From Bdellovibrio sp. NC01 (GTDB lineage Bacteria; Bdellovibrionota; Bdellovibrionia; Bdellovibrionales; Bdellovibrionaceae): a stretch of 64,000 nucleotides of DNA. The notes beneath the pieces were generated by a model. That model was given only the letters and a program-made list of their open reading frames with translations, made no database searches and was not told the origin of the DNA. The stretch spans positions 3,658,001-3,722,000 of the forward strand of contig NZ_CP030034.1 in the NCBI RefSeq assembly GCF_006874625.1, written 5' to 3'. The position numbers and the translations under genes were made by a program. How positions within the stretch are numbered: the first letter of the stretch is position 1; each line of letters begins with the position of its first letter. This document shows, piece after piece, positions 8,210 to 16,465 of the stretch.

Positions 8210-9229
8210 TTAGTTCGCGTCAGCATCGACAACAAGTTTTGAACGATACTGATCCAAATCTTTCAAAGTGATGGCAGTACAGAATTCGCGGTCTACGATG
8301 TCTTGTCTGTCCCATTTCCAAACTTCAGTTTTAAGTTCTTCTTTATGAACCCAACCAACACCGAAGTTAAACAGTCTGTTGCCAGAAGCTGTTGTCGTAG
8401 GACTTGCTGAAAGTTCCGGTTTAAACAGGCGCGCCGTAATTGTTTCAGAAATTTGATTTAGGTATTCCCACATCTGAGCATCACCACCCAGCATCTGTAC
8501 GCTGATCGTATTATCCTGTTTCAACTTCTCAACAATCGAACGGATATTCCACGAGAAGAAACCCCAACCGCCTGAATGGTTCGCTTCGAAATAGTCGTAC
8601 ACCCTGCGCATGTCGACTGTGATTTCTGCTTTCATATTTGGCCCAAGTCCTTGAACTGTGTAGCAATAGTCTGCCTTAAAAGCGGAGCCTCCCGGAGCTT
8701 TAGTTAGAAGGGCCTTAAAGGCTTTTGCTCCGATAGGAGTAAGAACGGCGTTGATGCCGATTTCATCTTCGGCGCGCCCGCCAACTTTTGAAAAGTTGAA
8801 TTCTTTAAATAACAAACTCAACGGCGGTTGAGATGTATCCGTTGAGGTCAAACCAATGATCGAAGATTTCACTGGCAACACAGCGACCTTCATTTCGGGA
8901 TGATCTTTCATATAGGAATTTAAAGCCGATAATTGATCTTCATCAGTACTTAGATGAGTCGACATCGACATGTAAGCGCCTTGATCGGTGCTATTGCCGC
9001 TAAGACCCCAATACACATAGTTGAATAAAGGAACGCCCTGTTTATCAACCGAGAATCTCGTACTGTTTGGAAAGAAGTAGACCTTGCGTGCGTCTTCACT
9101 GTCTTTATATAACGTCAGGATACCATTTTTGATCGTGCCTTCGGTTTCACCGAATCTCGGCAAGGCCGATGCTTTATTAGCCAGCGACATACCTAAAACA
9201 ACACTGATAAACGTACTTTTAAGTTTCAT
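8210..9229 (-). CDS. exported protein of unknown function, first gene of secreted operon
   Basis: A 339-residue protein with a signal peptide (residues 1-22, ending NKASALP). Its first 130 mature residues are related to the product of 6477-7124, which ends earlier; this copy has a longer C-terminal half containing a tryptophan-rich segment (GGWGFFSWNIRSIV) and FGVGWVHKEELKTEVWKW near the end. No Pfam-level family recognised. Probably periplasmic or secreted. It heads the operon 9229 to 6477; the preceding 410 bases contain the promoter region. Confidence 0.7.
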   Translation of the reverse strand: MKLKSTFISVVLGMSLANKASALPRFGETEGTIKNGILTLYKDSEDARKVYFFPNSTRFSVDKQGVPLFNYVYWGLSGNSTDQGAYMSMSTHLSTDEDQLSALNSYMKDHPEMKVAVLPVKSSIIGLTSTDTSQPPLSLLFKEFNFSKVGGRAEDEIGINAVLTPIGAKAFKALLTKAPGGSAFKADYCYTVQGLGPNMKAEITVDMRRVYDYFEANHSGGWGFFSWNIRSIVEKLKQDNTISVQMLGGDAQMWEYLNQISETITARLFKPELSASPTTTASGNRLFNFGVGWVHKEELKTEVWKWDRQDIVDREFCTAITLKDLDQYRSKLVVDADAN

Positions 9230-9405
9230 AATCCCATCCTTTCGCGATGCTACCGCCCGTATCGCAAAGAGGAAGCCAACGTGAAAGTCGCTTAAATTTG
9301 TTTTAAAAGCGCCCCCCGGACCAAAAGTCTCAAGATTGAGATATTCGTCCTAACAATCGACTCAACAGCAAAATTCCAAAAAAACAACAAGCCAATAAGA
9401 AAGGT

Positions 9406-9531
9406 AAAATCGGTCAAAAAGGTTCAGCCGCGAGGCGGAGGATTTTTCTCGAATCGGAGGCGTGGCAGCGCCACGTCGGAGAGAAGAGAAAGGTCCGACA
9501 ACGAAGTGGATGGGCCTTTTTCACCGATTTT
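9406..9531. repeat. 126-base element bounded by a 17-base inverted repeat
   Basis: AAAATCGGTCAAAAAGG at 9406-9422 is the reverse complement of 9515-9531 with one mismatch. Between the arms are a GCC-GCGA-GGC mini-hairpin with a GNRA-type loop (9427-9436) and a six-base perfect hairpin CGTGGC/GCCACG (9461-9475). The layout suits either a palindromic repeat (MITE-like) or a structured RNA. Confidence 0.65.
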
Positions 9532-9540
9532 AAAAAGGGA

Positions 9541-9566
9541 AAGGCGCTCTGAGGGTAGAGCGCCTT
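9541..9566 (-). terminator. terminator of the hpf-BON operon
   Basis: Nine-base perfect stem (AAGGCGCTC with GAGCGCCTT) and an eight-base loop. Read leftward it is followed by TCCCTTTTT, which fits an intrinsic terminator for the genes at 10624-9641. Confidence 0.8.
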
Positions 9567-9604
9567 CATTCTCATTTTGGAGGGATAAATAGGAAAGGAC
9601 CGCA

Positions 9605-9628
9605 CTATGTATTAAAGCCAGATAGCAT
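9605..9628 (-). other. seven-codon mini-ORF with strong ribosome-binding site
   Basis: Thirteen bases after the BON gene stop, GGAGG is followed by ATG and six sense codons (MLSGFNT) then TAG, ahead of the operon terminator. It may be chance. Confidence 0.25.
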
Positions 9629-9640
9629 CAAGGAACCTCC

Positions 9641-10195
9641 TTAATTAGTCGTGTCTTCAACTGCGTCGGAGTCTTTCGATTCTTGAAAGAACGCAGCGAA
9701 ATTTTTGTCAGTAATAAAAAGGGGAACTCGGCGAGGAGGTTCCAGAATCTGGATGAGATTGAGGACGTCCCTCACTCCCGAGAGTTCCCAAGCCGATGCA
9801 ACAGCCATCGCTTTTAATCGTGGGCGGAAGACTTCTCCGCGAAGAGTGACAACGGAATCGATAACATCAATTTCGATATGCTCTCCACCAAGTTTAATCA
9901 TTTCCGCCACCTGATTATTCAGAATATTTCTGATTTCTTCGTCGCTTCGGAAATAATCCGCGGGGACCACTATGCGATCCTCGATGGACCATACGCCTTC
10001 CGTATCAGAGACCACCTCAAGCGCGGCATTTTTCTTATATGCTGTATCGACAAAGCCTGTGACTATGACGTTACAACCACGAACGAAGACTTCAATATCA
10101 GCCACGCTCACTCTTTTGTCCCATTTCAAGCGATCGCGAATTTTGCGAGACAATTCGTTGTCGATTTGGTTTTTAAATAAAAGAGTATTCGTCAT
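9641..10195 (-). CDS. double BON-domain protein
   Basis: A 184-residue protein with two BON domains: residues about 10-80 (LSRKIRDRLKWDKRVSVADIEVFVRGCNVIVTG and following) and about 88-150 (EIRNILNNQVAEM to VRDVLNLIQILEPP). BON domains are thought to bind phospholipid or act in envelope stress proteins such as OsmY. There is no signal peptide, so this copy may act in the cytoplasm. The C-terminal 30 residues are acidic. It follows hpf by 30 bases on the same strand and is probably co-transcribed; it has a good upstream site (GGAGCAG). Confidence 0.8.
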   Translation of the reverse strand: MTNTLLFKNQIDNELSRKIRDRLKWDKRVSVADIEVFVRGCNVIVTGFVDTAYKKNAALEVVSDTEGVWSIEDRIVVPADYFRSDEEIRNILNNQVAEMIKLGGEHIEIDVIDSVVTLRGEVFRPRLKAMAVASAWELSGVRDVLNLIQILEPPRRVPLFITDKNFAAFFQESKDSDAVEDTTN

Positions 10196-10225
10196 TGGCT
10201 GCTCCTGTTGCTTCGGAAAACAGAT

Positions 10226-10624
10226 TTAAGCTGGTATTACACTTAATAATTGTTGTTCTTCGCCCCATTCAGGAACGTAATCCAACATCGGATCGTATTT
10301 ACGGTGATCACTTCGTTTTGAAGAGTGTCTTCTTAATACAGTTTTCAAAGAGGAAACTGTTAAAGCGACCGCACGTTTAAAACTTACATCAGACTTTCTG
10401 ATTTTGATCACCCCTTTGGATTTGGTAGGTTTCAAAATCACCTCACAAGTATAGCTTGGTTTGCGAGCTCCCGTTCTATGTCGATCGGTTTCAACTCGCA
10501 CTGTGAGGTGAGCGGCACTATCGTACTTGAAAAAGTTTCCGCAAGCGGCTTCAAGTCTTTCCATCAAAAAGTCTTCAAGGTTTTCAGTACGTGTGACGTC
10601 TCTGTAGTAGATGTCTGTTTGCAT
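10226..10624 (-). CDS. hpf: ribosome hibernation promoting factor family protein
   Basis: A 132-residue protein of the HPF/RaiA (YfiA) family, which binds the 30S decoding region and silences ribosomes in non-growing cells. The family's beta-alpha-beta-beta-beta-alpha order is seen: MQTDIYYRDV, helix with LEDFLMERLEAACG, LTVRVETDRH, YTCEVILKP, then the basic helix SFKRAVALTVSSLKTVLRRHSSK. It is longer than short HPF (about 95) and lacks the C-terminal dimerisation domain of long HPF. The ATG at 10624 follows AGGAGG by five bases; a longer frame 13 codons upstream is not supported. In a predator with a non-replicating attack phase, such a factor is a sensible fit (inference). Confidence 0.85.
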   Translation of the reverse strand: MQTDIYYRDVTRTENLEDFLMERLEAACGNFFKYDSAAHLTVRVETDRHRTGARKPSYTCEVILKPTKSKGVIKIRKSDVSFKRAVALTVSSLKTVLRRHSSKRSDHRKYDPMLDYVPEWGEEQQLLSVIPA

Positions 10625-10826
10625 ATCTACCTCCTGTGCTTTCATTATCGCTTTGATAGACACTTTTCTAAAATATATAAATTAAATGACATTCATAGGT
10701 TATTTCTATATATTGAAACCGGGCTCAGAGGGAAAAACTCATGATCTTCAGCACTTATAGCACTGCATCTTCAATGTGGTTGCAAAGTGGAGCCGAAAAA
10801 TGCTTGTTAGAAGGGGTCTAGTTTTT

Positions 10827-11750
10827 ATGTTCAACTACAACCACCTATATTACTTTTATGTAACGGCAAAGCTAGGCGGAGTCAGCAACGCCGCTTCCTA
10901 CCTGCACATTAGTCAACCGTCACTCAGTTCACAGCTAAAAGTATTCGAATCTTCATTGGGAAAAAAACTTTTCCGCAAAGAGGGAAGAAAATTGCAGCTG
11001 ACTGGTGAAGGAGAAAAAGCGTTCGCGTACGCACGTAAAATGTTTGATATCGCCGCTGACTTCGCAGAGTCGTTGAAGACTCCGACAGAGAAATTAAATC
11101 AGCGCATTCGTATCGGCATCAGTGATCAAGTGGAAAGGCCATTCATCGCCGATCTTCTGAGTCCCATTATTGCGACAAAACGAAAGGCGCAAGAGCGTAT
11201 TTTTTCAATAAGTTCTGGCAGCGATGAAGAATTGGGAAAAGCCTTACGTAGTCAGGAAATTGATCTTGTTCTGACAAACAGAACTGTCTATTCGGAAGAC
11301 GTGCAAGAGCTTGCATCTGTTGCGATGCCCGTGCGTTTGATGGTATCGACGCAAAATTTAAAAAACTTCAAAATGCGTATTTCAAAAAACACCACGGCTT
11401 CTGATTTTATTCAGGCAGCACCGTGGGGTTTTGTAATGCCATCAACGCGATTGAAATTGCGTCACGAAACGGACGTCTACATGCAAGAGATTAAAGCGCG
11501 TAAACGCATCGTCTTTGAGTCTGATATCATGTCTGTCGTCGGTCGTGCGATTGTCGATGGCGCAGGTTTTGGTTTTCTTCCAGTACCCTATATGCTGGAA
11601 GAAATAAAAATGGGCCTGATCAGTCAGATCGGCCCACGTAAAGGATATTGGGAACATAAATTATCTTTGGTCGCTCGCAAGGAATCCCATTATGACGAAG
11701 CGATCGAAGATGTACGTACCGCGGTTAAGTCGATGGAACGTTGGACTTAG
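10827..11750 (+). CDS. LysR-family regulator, NhaR-like
   Basis: A 307-residue LysR regulator. The winged-helix DNA-binding domain is at residues 1-60: FNYNHLYYFYVTAKLGGVSNAASYLHISQPSLSSQLKVFE, whose YNHLYYF opening is characteristic of NhaR and relatives. The effector domain occupies about 85-300. NhaR activates a Na+/H+ antiporter gene in E. coli, but no antiporter is near here, so the target is unknown. The start is ATG 10827, ten bases after AAGGGG. It diverges from hpf and converges with the peptidase gene, its stop overlapping that gene's stop by four bases. Confidence 0.8.
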   Translation: MFNYNHLYYFYVTAKLGGVSNAASYLHISQPSLSSQLKVFESSLGKKLFRKEGRKLQLTGEGEKAFAYARKMFDIAADFAESLKTPTEKLNQRIRIGISDQVERPFIADLLSPIIATKRKAQERIFSISSGSDEELGKALRSQEIDLVLTNRTVYSEDVQELASVAMPVRLMVSTQNLKNFKMRISKNTTASDFIQAAPWGFVMPSTRLKLRHETDVYMQEIKARKRIVFESDIMSVVGRAIVDGAGFGFLPVPYMLEEIKMGLISQIGPRKGYWEHKLSLVARKESHYDEAIEDVRTAVKSMERWT

Positions 11751-12991
11751 AACGGCTGGCGAGCCGTGCTATTAGCCAAGTCCATTGCAAACAACAATGC
11801 GATTTTTGTGTAAGCCACAGAGTGATTGAAGTTTGAATCCTTCGTCACAAGATCGCGTGCTGTGTGGATGTTTGAATTTGAATCGTTCATTTTAGATTCA
11901 AACGGCATCAACGTTGGGTAACCTTGTCTGTACCAAGAAGCGTGATCGCTGCAGCCGTATCCGCACTTATCGTCAACGATACGAGCTTTGATATAAGTTT
12001 CGTTATTCGCTTTCAAATAATCACGCAACCAAGAGCTAGTGAAGTCATTCATTGAACCGATCACGAGTTCACCAGAACCTGGGAACAGCGTCATATCCAA
12101 TTGAAGAACTGCAACAACATCTGCTTTTTGTGCTTTATAAGTTTTTGCGATCTCTGCTGAACCCAAAAGACCTGACTCTTCACCTGCGTACCAGAAGAAA
12201 TCAACAGTACGTTGTGGTTGAGCTTTTTGTGAAACGATACGAAGCGCTTCGTAAATATTTGAAGAACCCGAAGCGTTGTCATCAGCACCCGGAGCTTTAT
12301 CACCACCACCCCAAGACATGTTGATTGAATCCAAGTGACCACCCAGGACCACGATTTCGTTTGGTCTTTGGCTACCCGTCAAGCGCACACGAACTGATTT
12401 TTGTTTCGTGCTAGTGTGATCGATCAATGAAACTTCGTAAGGAATTTTAGAAGTTGCAAGCATCGCTTCCAAACGCTTCTTCATTTCTTCAACGTGGATG
12501 TTTGGTTGAGAAGCTTTGTTGTAACGAGTTGGGAAAGACGACAACCAGTTCACAGTCTCTTGCATGTTTGTGACGCTGATTTCATCAATTGCAGCCGTCA
12601 AAGCAGGATTTTGCTGGGCTACCAAAGCACGGAATGGAGCACGCTCGTACAAATCGTTCTTCTGTTTAAGCTCTGCCAAATTGCTCAACATTTTTGAAAA
12701 ACCCTCTGAAACCAGAGTTGTGCCCTGCATATCTTGGGAAACATCTTCAAAACCACCGCATTTGCCATTGGCGTGAGCGTATTCTTGAAGACGTTGTTGC
12801 ATTTGCGGAGTGACTACCGCATAACCCACTTGCGAAGATTCCTCTTTCGCTACGACTGGGATGTTCAACGCTTGAAGATCTTTAAGATCTGCCAAGATTG
12901 GTTTAGCCGTGAAATTTTCAAGAGTGGCTACATGAGCTTGAGCGGAAACTGCTGCGACGAATAAAAGAGCCGTCATGGCTGCTGTTTTCAT
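11747..12991 (-). CDS. secreted M28-family zinc aminopeptidase
   Basis: A 414-residue protein with a signal peptide (residues 1-19, ending VSAQAH). A prodomain-like region (20-150) precedes the M28 catalytic domain. Zinc and catalytic residues are visible: LGGHLDSI (His, Asp), GADDNASG (bridging Asp), AGEESGLLGS (Glu base and Glu ligand), QLDM (Asp) and SDHASWY / HTARD (final His). These match leucyl aminopeptidases of the bacterial secreted type. It would release N-terminal amino acids outside the cytoplasm, useful in prey digestion (inference). Cys residues in KCGGF and DKCGYGCSDH may form a disulfide. Confidence 0.92.
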   Translation of the reverse strand: MKTAAMTALLFVAAVSAQAHVATLENFTAKPILADLKDLQALNIPVVAKEESSQVGYAVVTPQMQQRLQEYAHANGKCGGFEDVSQDMQGTTLVSEGFSKMLSNLAELKQKNDLYERAPFRALVAQQNPALTAAIDEISVTNMQETVNWLSSFPTRYNKASQPNIHVEEMKKRLEAMLATSKIPYEVSLIDHTSTKQKSVRVRLTGSQRPNEIVVLGGHLDSINMSWGGGDKAPGADDNASGSSNIYEALRIVSQKAQPQRTVDFFWYAGEESGLLGSAEIAKTYKAQKADVVAVLQLDMTLFPGSGELVIGSMNDFTSSWLRDYLKANNETYIKARIVDDKCGYGCSDHASWYRQGYPTLMPFESKMNDSNSNIHTARDLVTKDSNFNHSVAYTKIALLFAMDLANSTARQPF

Positions 12992-13101
12992 ATTTCAGTC
13001 CTTTGAAAAGTGGATTGCTACGATTTAATGCTACGAATTTGTCCGCATGTTGGCAAAGAGAATTCGCTTATTTTTTCAACATGCATTAGGATACGGGGCC
13101 T

Positions 13102-14679
13102 ATGAACAACGAGATTTTATTAGTCACGCTGAACTCTTCTTACGCTCACTCTTCATTTGGTTTGCGATACCTTTATGCGAACCTTCAAGATCTACAGTCA
13201 CGTGCTCAAATCATCGAATTCACGACTGCCAAAGCTCCCCGCGATATTTGCGAAGCGCTGTTGGCAAAAAAACCTAAAGTGATTGGCCTTGGCGTATACA
13301 TTTGGAATGCCGATGAATCTTTGGAACTGGTTTCTTTATTGAAGAAAGTCAGCCCTGAAACAATCGTCGTTTTAGGGGGCCCTGAGGTCAGCCATGAAGC
13401 AGAGGGACAAAAAATCTGCCAGATCGCTGACTACACAATCAAGGGCGAAGGCGACTTCCTTTTCCATGAGTTTTGCCATAATTACCTGAATCTTGGTGTA
13501 CTTCCTGATCGCAAAATCATTTCAGGCCCTGTGCCAGACATTAAAACGATTCGTTCGCCTTATTCGTACTATACCGATGAGGATATCAAAAATCGTGTGA
13601 TCTATGTGGAAGTGTCACGTGGTTGCCCGTATCGCTGTGAATATTGCCTGTCGTCTTTAGACAAAGCCGTGCGCAGTTTCGATATTCCCGCATTCTTGGC
13701 AGATATCGAACAACTGCTTGAACGTGGTGCCCGCCAATTTAAGTTTATTGATCGTACTTTCAATTTAAGTCCGACAACGTGTACGACCATCTTGCAATTC
13801 TTTTTGGATCGCATTCATCTTGGTTTATTCCTGCATTTCGAAATGGTGCCGGATCGCTTGCCCAATGAAATTCGTGAGCTGATTAAAAAATTCCCTGCAG
13901 GTTCTTTGCAATTTGAAATCGGTATTCAAACTTGGAATACGGAAGTTGCAAAACTTGTGAGTCGTCGTAACGATCTTGAAAAAGTAAAAGACAATTTCAA
14001 ATTCCTTTCGACAGAAACTGGCGTCCATACTCACGCGGATCTTATCGTAGGTCTTCCTGGCGAAGATCTTGAAAGTTTCGCTCGTGGCTTCGACATTCTT
14101 TCAACGGTGACACCGGATGAAATTCAAGTCGGCATCCTGAAACGTCTAAAAGGCGCGCCGATTGCTCGTCACGATAAAGAGTGGGAAATGGTTTACGCCG
14201 ATCAACCGCCATTCCAAATCTTACGCACAAAAACGATGAGCTTTGAAACTTTGCAAAAGATGAATCGCTTTGCGAAGTTCTGGGACTTGTATGCGAATAG
14301 CGGGAACTTTAAAGCGTTCACAGCGATGTTGCGCGAACGCTCCACTCGTCGTGAAACTCCATCGTTCTTCTGGGAATTCTTCGCGTTTGTGGAGTTCATG
14401 TCGGCTCGTCACTCGCAACATTTTGGTATTTCTTTACAAAGCTTGTTTGAATCGGCGATGGCGTACTTGACTGACAGCTTACAGTGGAAGCCCGAAGACG
14501 CTCGCGATTTGATTTTAGTTGATTACCGCGCGACTGGAAAAATTGATTTACCAAAATTCTTGCGCGTCGGCGACATGGCTATGGAACAAAAGAAGCATGT
14601 CGATGCCAACGGCGAAAAAAGCAATCTTCCTAAAAGGCAGCAGCGACATTTGGCGAAAGCCGAGAATCAGTCTTCGTAA
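13102..14679 (+). CDS. B12-binding-domain radical SAM protein (DUF4080 type)
   Basis: A 525-residue protein. Residues 1-140 resemble the cobalamin-binding Rossmann fold (LLVTLNSSYAHSSFGLRYLYANL, then VIGLGVYIWN and VVLGGPEVS). The radical SAM core begins near 170 with RGCPYRCEYCLSS, a CxxxCxxC cluster binding a 4Fe-4S centre. A C-terminal DUF4080-like domain (about 375-500) follows, and the tail is basic. The family is B12-dependent, but its substrate is unknown. Its last 50 bases overlap the tail of the leftward membrane protein gene. Confidence 0.85.
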   Translation: MNNEILLVTLNSSYAHSSFGLRYLYANLQDLQSRAQIIEFTTAKAPRDICEALLAKKPKVIGLGVYIWNADESLELVSLLKKVSPETIVVLGGPEVSHEAEGQKICQIADYTIKGEGDFLFHEFCHNYLNLGVLPDRKIISGPVPDIKTIRSPYSYYTDEDIKNRVIYVEVSRGCPYRCEYCLSSLDKAVRSFDIPAFLADIEQLLERGARQFKFIDRTFNLSPTTCTTILQFFLDRIHLGLFLHFEMVPDRLPNEIRELIKKFPAGSLQFEIGIQTWNTEVAKLVSRRNDLEKVKDNFKFLSTETGVHTHADLIVGLPGEDLESFARGFDILSTVTPDEIQVGILKRLKGAPIARHDKEWEMVYADQPPFQILRTKTMSFETLQKMNRFAKFWDLYANSGNFKAFTAMLRERSTRRETPSFFWEFFAFVEFMSARHSQHFGISLQSLFESAMAYLTDSLQWKPEDARDLILVDYRATGKIDLPKFLRVGDMAMEQKKHVDANGEKSNLPKRQQRHLAKAENQSS

Positions 14680-15160
14680 GAAAGACTGAAGCCAGAAGCA
14701 AAATAAAACTAGAAATCATCAGCGCGCACCGCCAGTACATGAAATGCAGCCACTGCGTGCGCACGTAAGACCAGTCCGATGGCGCGCCTTCCACTCGCCA
14801 GGCATTAATGATGCGGTTTAACGGGAAATTTCCATTCCACGACATCACCAGCTCGTCCAAAATACATAACAGCGCAAAGAGTACGAAGAAGAATTCAAAC
14901 TCGCGCCATTCTTTGCGTAAAGCGACTAATAGTGATCCCAGGATCAACACCAGAAAACCACAGAGCAGCGGCGTCCATGAAAGGAAAGACCTTTGCATCG
15001 ATTCATGAAATGCGATGTACGAAGACGCCGACAACTTCTCGATTGCTGATCCTACGCCCAGCACGAAGGCGAATGAGTTTCCAGCAAGAAGCCCCACGAT
15101 GAGGAGACTTACGTACTTCATCAAATGTTTAAAATTCATGGAAGCTATATACCTGTTCAT
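14630..15160 (-). CDS. four-helix membrane protein, DUF1772-like
   Basis: About 176 residues with four hydrophobic segments (roughly residues 15-35, 58-80, 86-105, 145-168). The segment GNFPLNRIINAWRV...DWSYVRTQWLHFMYWR before the last helix matches the conserved loop of DUF1772 (anthrone-oxygenase-like) proteins. Function unknown. Start uncertain: in-frame ATGs at 15160 and 15139, neither with a strong ribosome-binding site. Its 3' end overlaps the radical SAM gene by 50 bases, tail to tail. Confidence 0.65.
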   Translation of the reverse strand: MNRYIASMNFKHLMKYVSLLIVGLLAGNSFAFVLGVGSAIEKLSASSYIAFHESMQRSFLSWTPLLCGFLVLILGSLLVALRKEWREFEFFFVLFALLCILDELVMSWNGNFPLNRIINAWRVEGAPSDWSYVRTQWLHFMYWRCALMISSFILLLASVFLTKTDSRLSPNVAAAF

Positions 15161-15207
15161 ATTGGCAAACCACACGTTTCAAGTTTGTTATGTCCATTAA
15201 AAAATGT

Positions 15208-15978
15208 TTACTGCTCGCGCAACTTCTTCGCGTACCCCACATATGTAGTTAGCGGTTTCTTTTGAAAGCGAAAACGAAATCCCTCTGCGACTTCTCCGCT
15301 CCACAATAATTTCCAAAAGGCTCTCTGAAATATGACTGGAGTTGTCCCTCTAATCGTTTGCACGTCCATGCCGGCGTTATCAATCCACTCAATCACTTCT
15401 GATGGTTTTCTGAAAAGCGAATACACGTGCAAATCATGAGGTGTGTTCTTTACGAACCACTCCATCCCTTTAAGCGTGAATAAATAACACCATGGATTGC
15501 GATTGAAGGTGTGAAAGAAGAACAAGCCTCCGGGACGTAACACTCGCGAAATTTCAAAAATTATTTTTTCGGGATCGGTCACGTGTTCCAGAAGATCTAA
15601 TGCGACAACGACATCAAAACTTTCGCGCGGATAAGCGAGGTTGTAAGCGTCACCGACTTCATAACGAACCGACTTTGTTGCATCATGCAGTTCTGCGACC
15701 TTTAAAGCTTCCGGCGCGATGTCTATACCAGTAATTGTATGACCCGCTTTGGCTGCTTCATTGCTAAAGAATCCTGCCCCACAGCCTACATCTAAGATTT
15801 CGGCGTGATAGCCGATGTATTTACGAATCTCTGCAAGAATCCAGGGAGTGGTTAGATCATTCTGATGCCGCAACAACGCGACAGGATCGTCGGTGGCCTT
15901 GTACCACCGTTCTCCAAGCTCCTTGTAAAGATCGTTATTCACGACCTCGTTATCGGCTTTCACTAGATCGTTTATCAT
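15208..15978 (-). CDS. ubiG: UbiG-like class I methyltransferase
   Basis: A 256-residue SAM-dependent methyltransferase. Motif I is ILDVGCGAGFFSNEAAKAG (about residues 61-79), motif post I is ITGIDIAPEAL, and DVVVALDLLEHV and VLRPGGLFFFHTFNRNPW follow. The N-terminal ERWYKATDDPVALLRHQNDL resembles the UbiG entry segment. UbiG makes two O-methylations in ubiquinone synthesis; whether this organism makes ubiquinone cannot be seen here, so a related O-methyltransferase is possible. Divergent from the small membrane gene at 16088. Confidence 0.7.
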   Translation of the reverse strand: MINDLVKADNEVVNNDLYKELGERWYKATDDPVALLRHQNDLTTPWILAEIRKYIGYHAEILDVGCGAGFFSNEAAKAGHTITGIDIAPEALKVAELHDATKSVRYEVGDAYNLAYPRESFDVVVALDLLEHVTDPEKIIFEISRVLRPGGLFFFHTFNRNPWCYLFTLKGMEWFVKNTPHDLHVYSLFRKPSEVIEWIDNAGMDVQTIRGTTPVIFQRAFWKLLWSGEVAEGFRFRFQKKPLTTYVGYAKKLREQ

Positions 15979-16087
15979 GCGCCCCCACTCTTCAAACTAT
16001 CAAGAGAGGTGCGGTGGTTTAAAGCCAGCAGAAGTCTAGTGATAAGAATCATTTACCTTCGACAGCGTTTAACGATAGACTGCTTGC

Positions 16088-16462
16088 ATGTTGGATTACA
16101 TCGAGATTGGTTGTCGCTGGATATTCGCTGTGCAAATGGTGTTTTGGGGCCTTAATGGCTTCTTTCACTGGTTTCAGATTCCACCCTCAAGTGAAGGAGT
16201 GGATCGCTTTGTAAAGGCATGTATCGACGCTAAGTTCATTATGCCAACAGTGAAAACTATCGAGATTGTGTGCGGAATATTTCTGATCTGCAAATTTGCG
16301 GTGCTACTGAATATTTTAATCTTCGCACCGATTGTGTTTGTGATTACTCTCTTACACCTGATCCATAATCCAAAACCTTGGGCTGTTGTCCTGCCCATAA
16401 GTCTTCCTTACTTGATCATGTTTGCGTGGCACCTTCAGCCGTTGATAACAACTTCGCTTTAG
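16088..16462 (+). CDS. small DoxX-like membrane protein
   Basis: 124 residues with four predicted membrane helices (about 8-27, 52-73, 76-93, 98-118). The pattern RWIFAVQMVFWGLNGFFHW followed by a short soluble loop with FVKACIDAKFIMPTVKTIEIVCG is like DoxX-family proteins, where the second helix begins after a short amphipathic helix. Function unknown. It converges with the TM2 gene, three bases between stops. Confidence 0.65.
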   Translation: MLDYIEIGCRWIFAVQMVFWGLNGFFHWFQIPPSSEGVDRFVKACIDAKFIMPTVKTIEIVCGIFLICKFAVLLNILIFAPIVFVITLLHLIHNPKPWAVVLPISLPYLIMFAWHLQPLITTSL

Positions 16463-16465
16463 ATC

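Larger units (their letters stand above)
9230..9640. other. 410-base non-coding region
   Basis: Contains, from left to right, the upstream region of the secreted operon (9230-9400), a 126-base inverted-repeat element (9406-9531), an intrinsic terminator for the leftward hpf-BON operon (9541-9566), and a seven-codon mini-ORF with a good ribosome-binding site (9605-9628, minus strand). A 63-codon frame across 9414-9605 exists but has no supporting signals. Confidence 0.7.

Noticed and set aside
9414-9605. 63-codon minus-strand frame through the inverted-repeat element
   Set aside because: No ribosome-binding site, arginine-rich low-complexity product, and it crosses both hairpins and the terminator.
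10776-10826. 17-residue extension of the LysR protein
   Set aside because: The helix-turn-helix opening of the family starts at FNYNHL; the ATG at 10827 has a ribosome-binding site.
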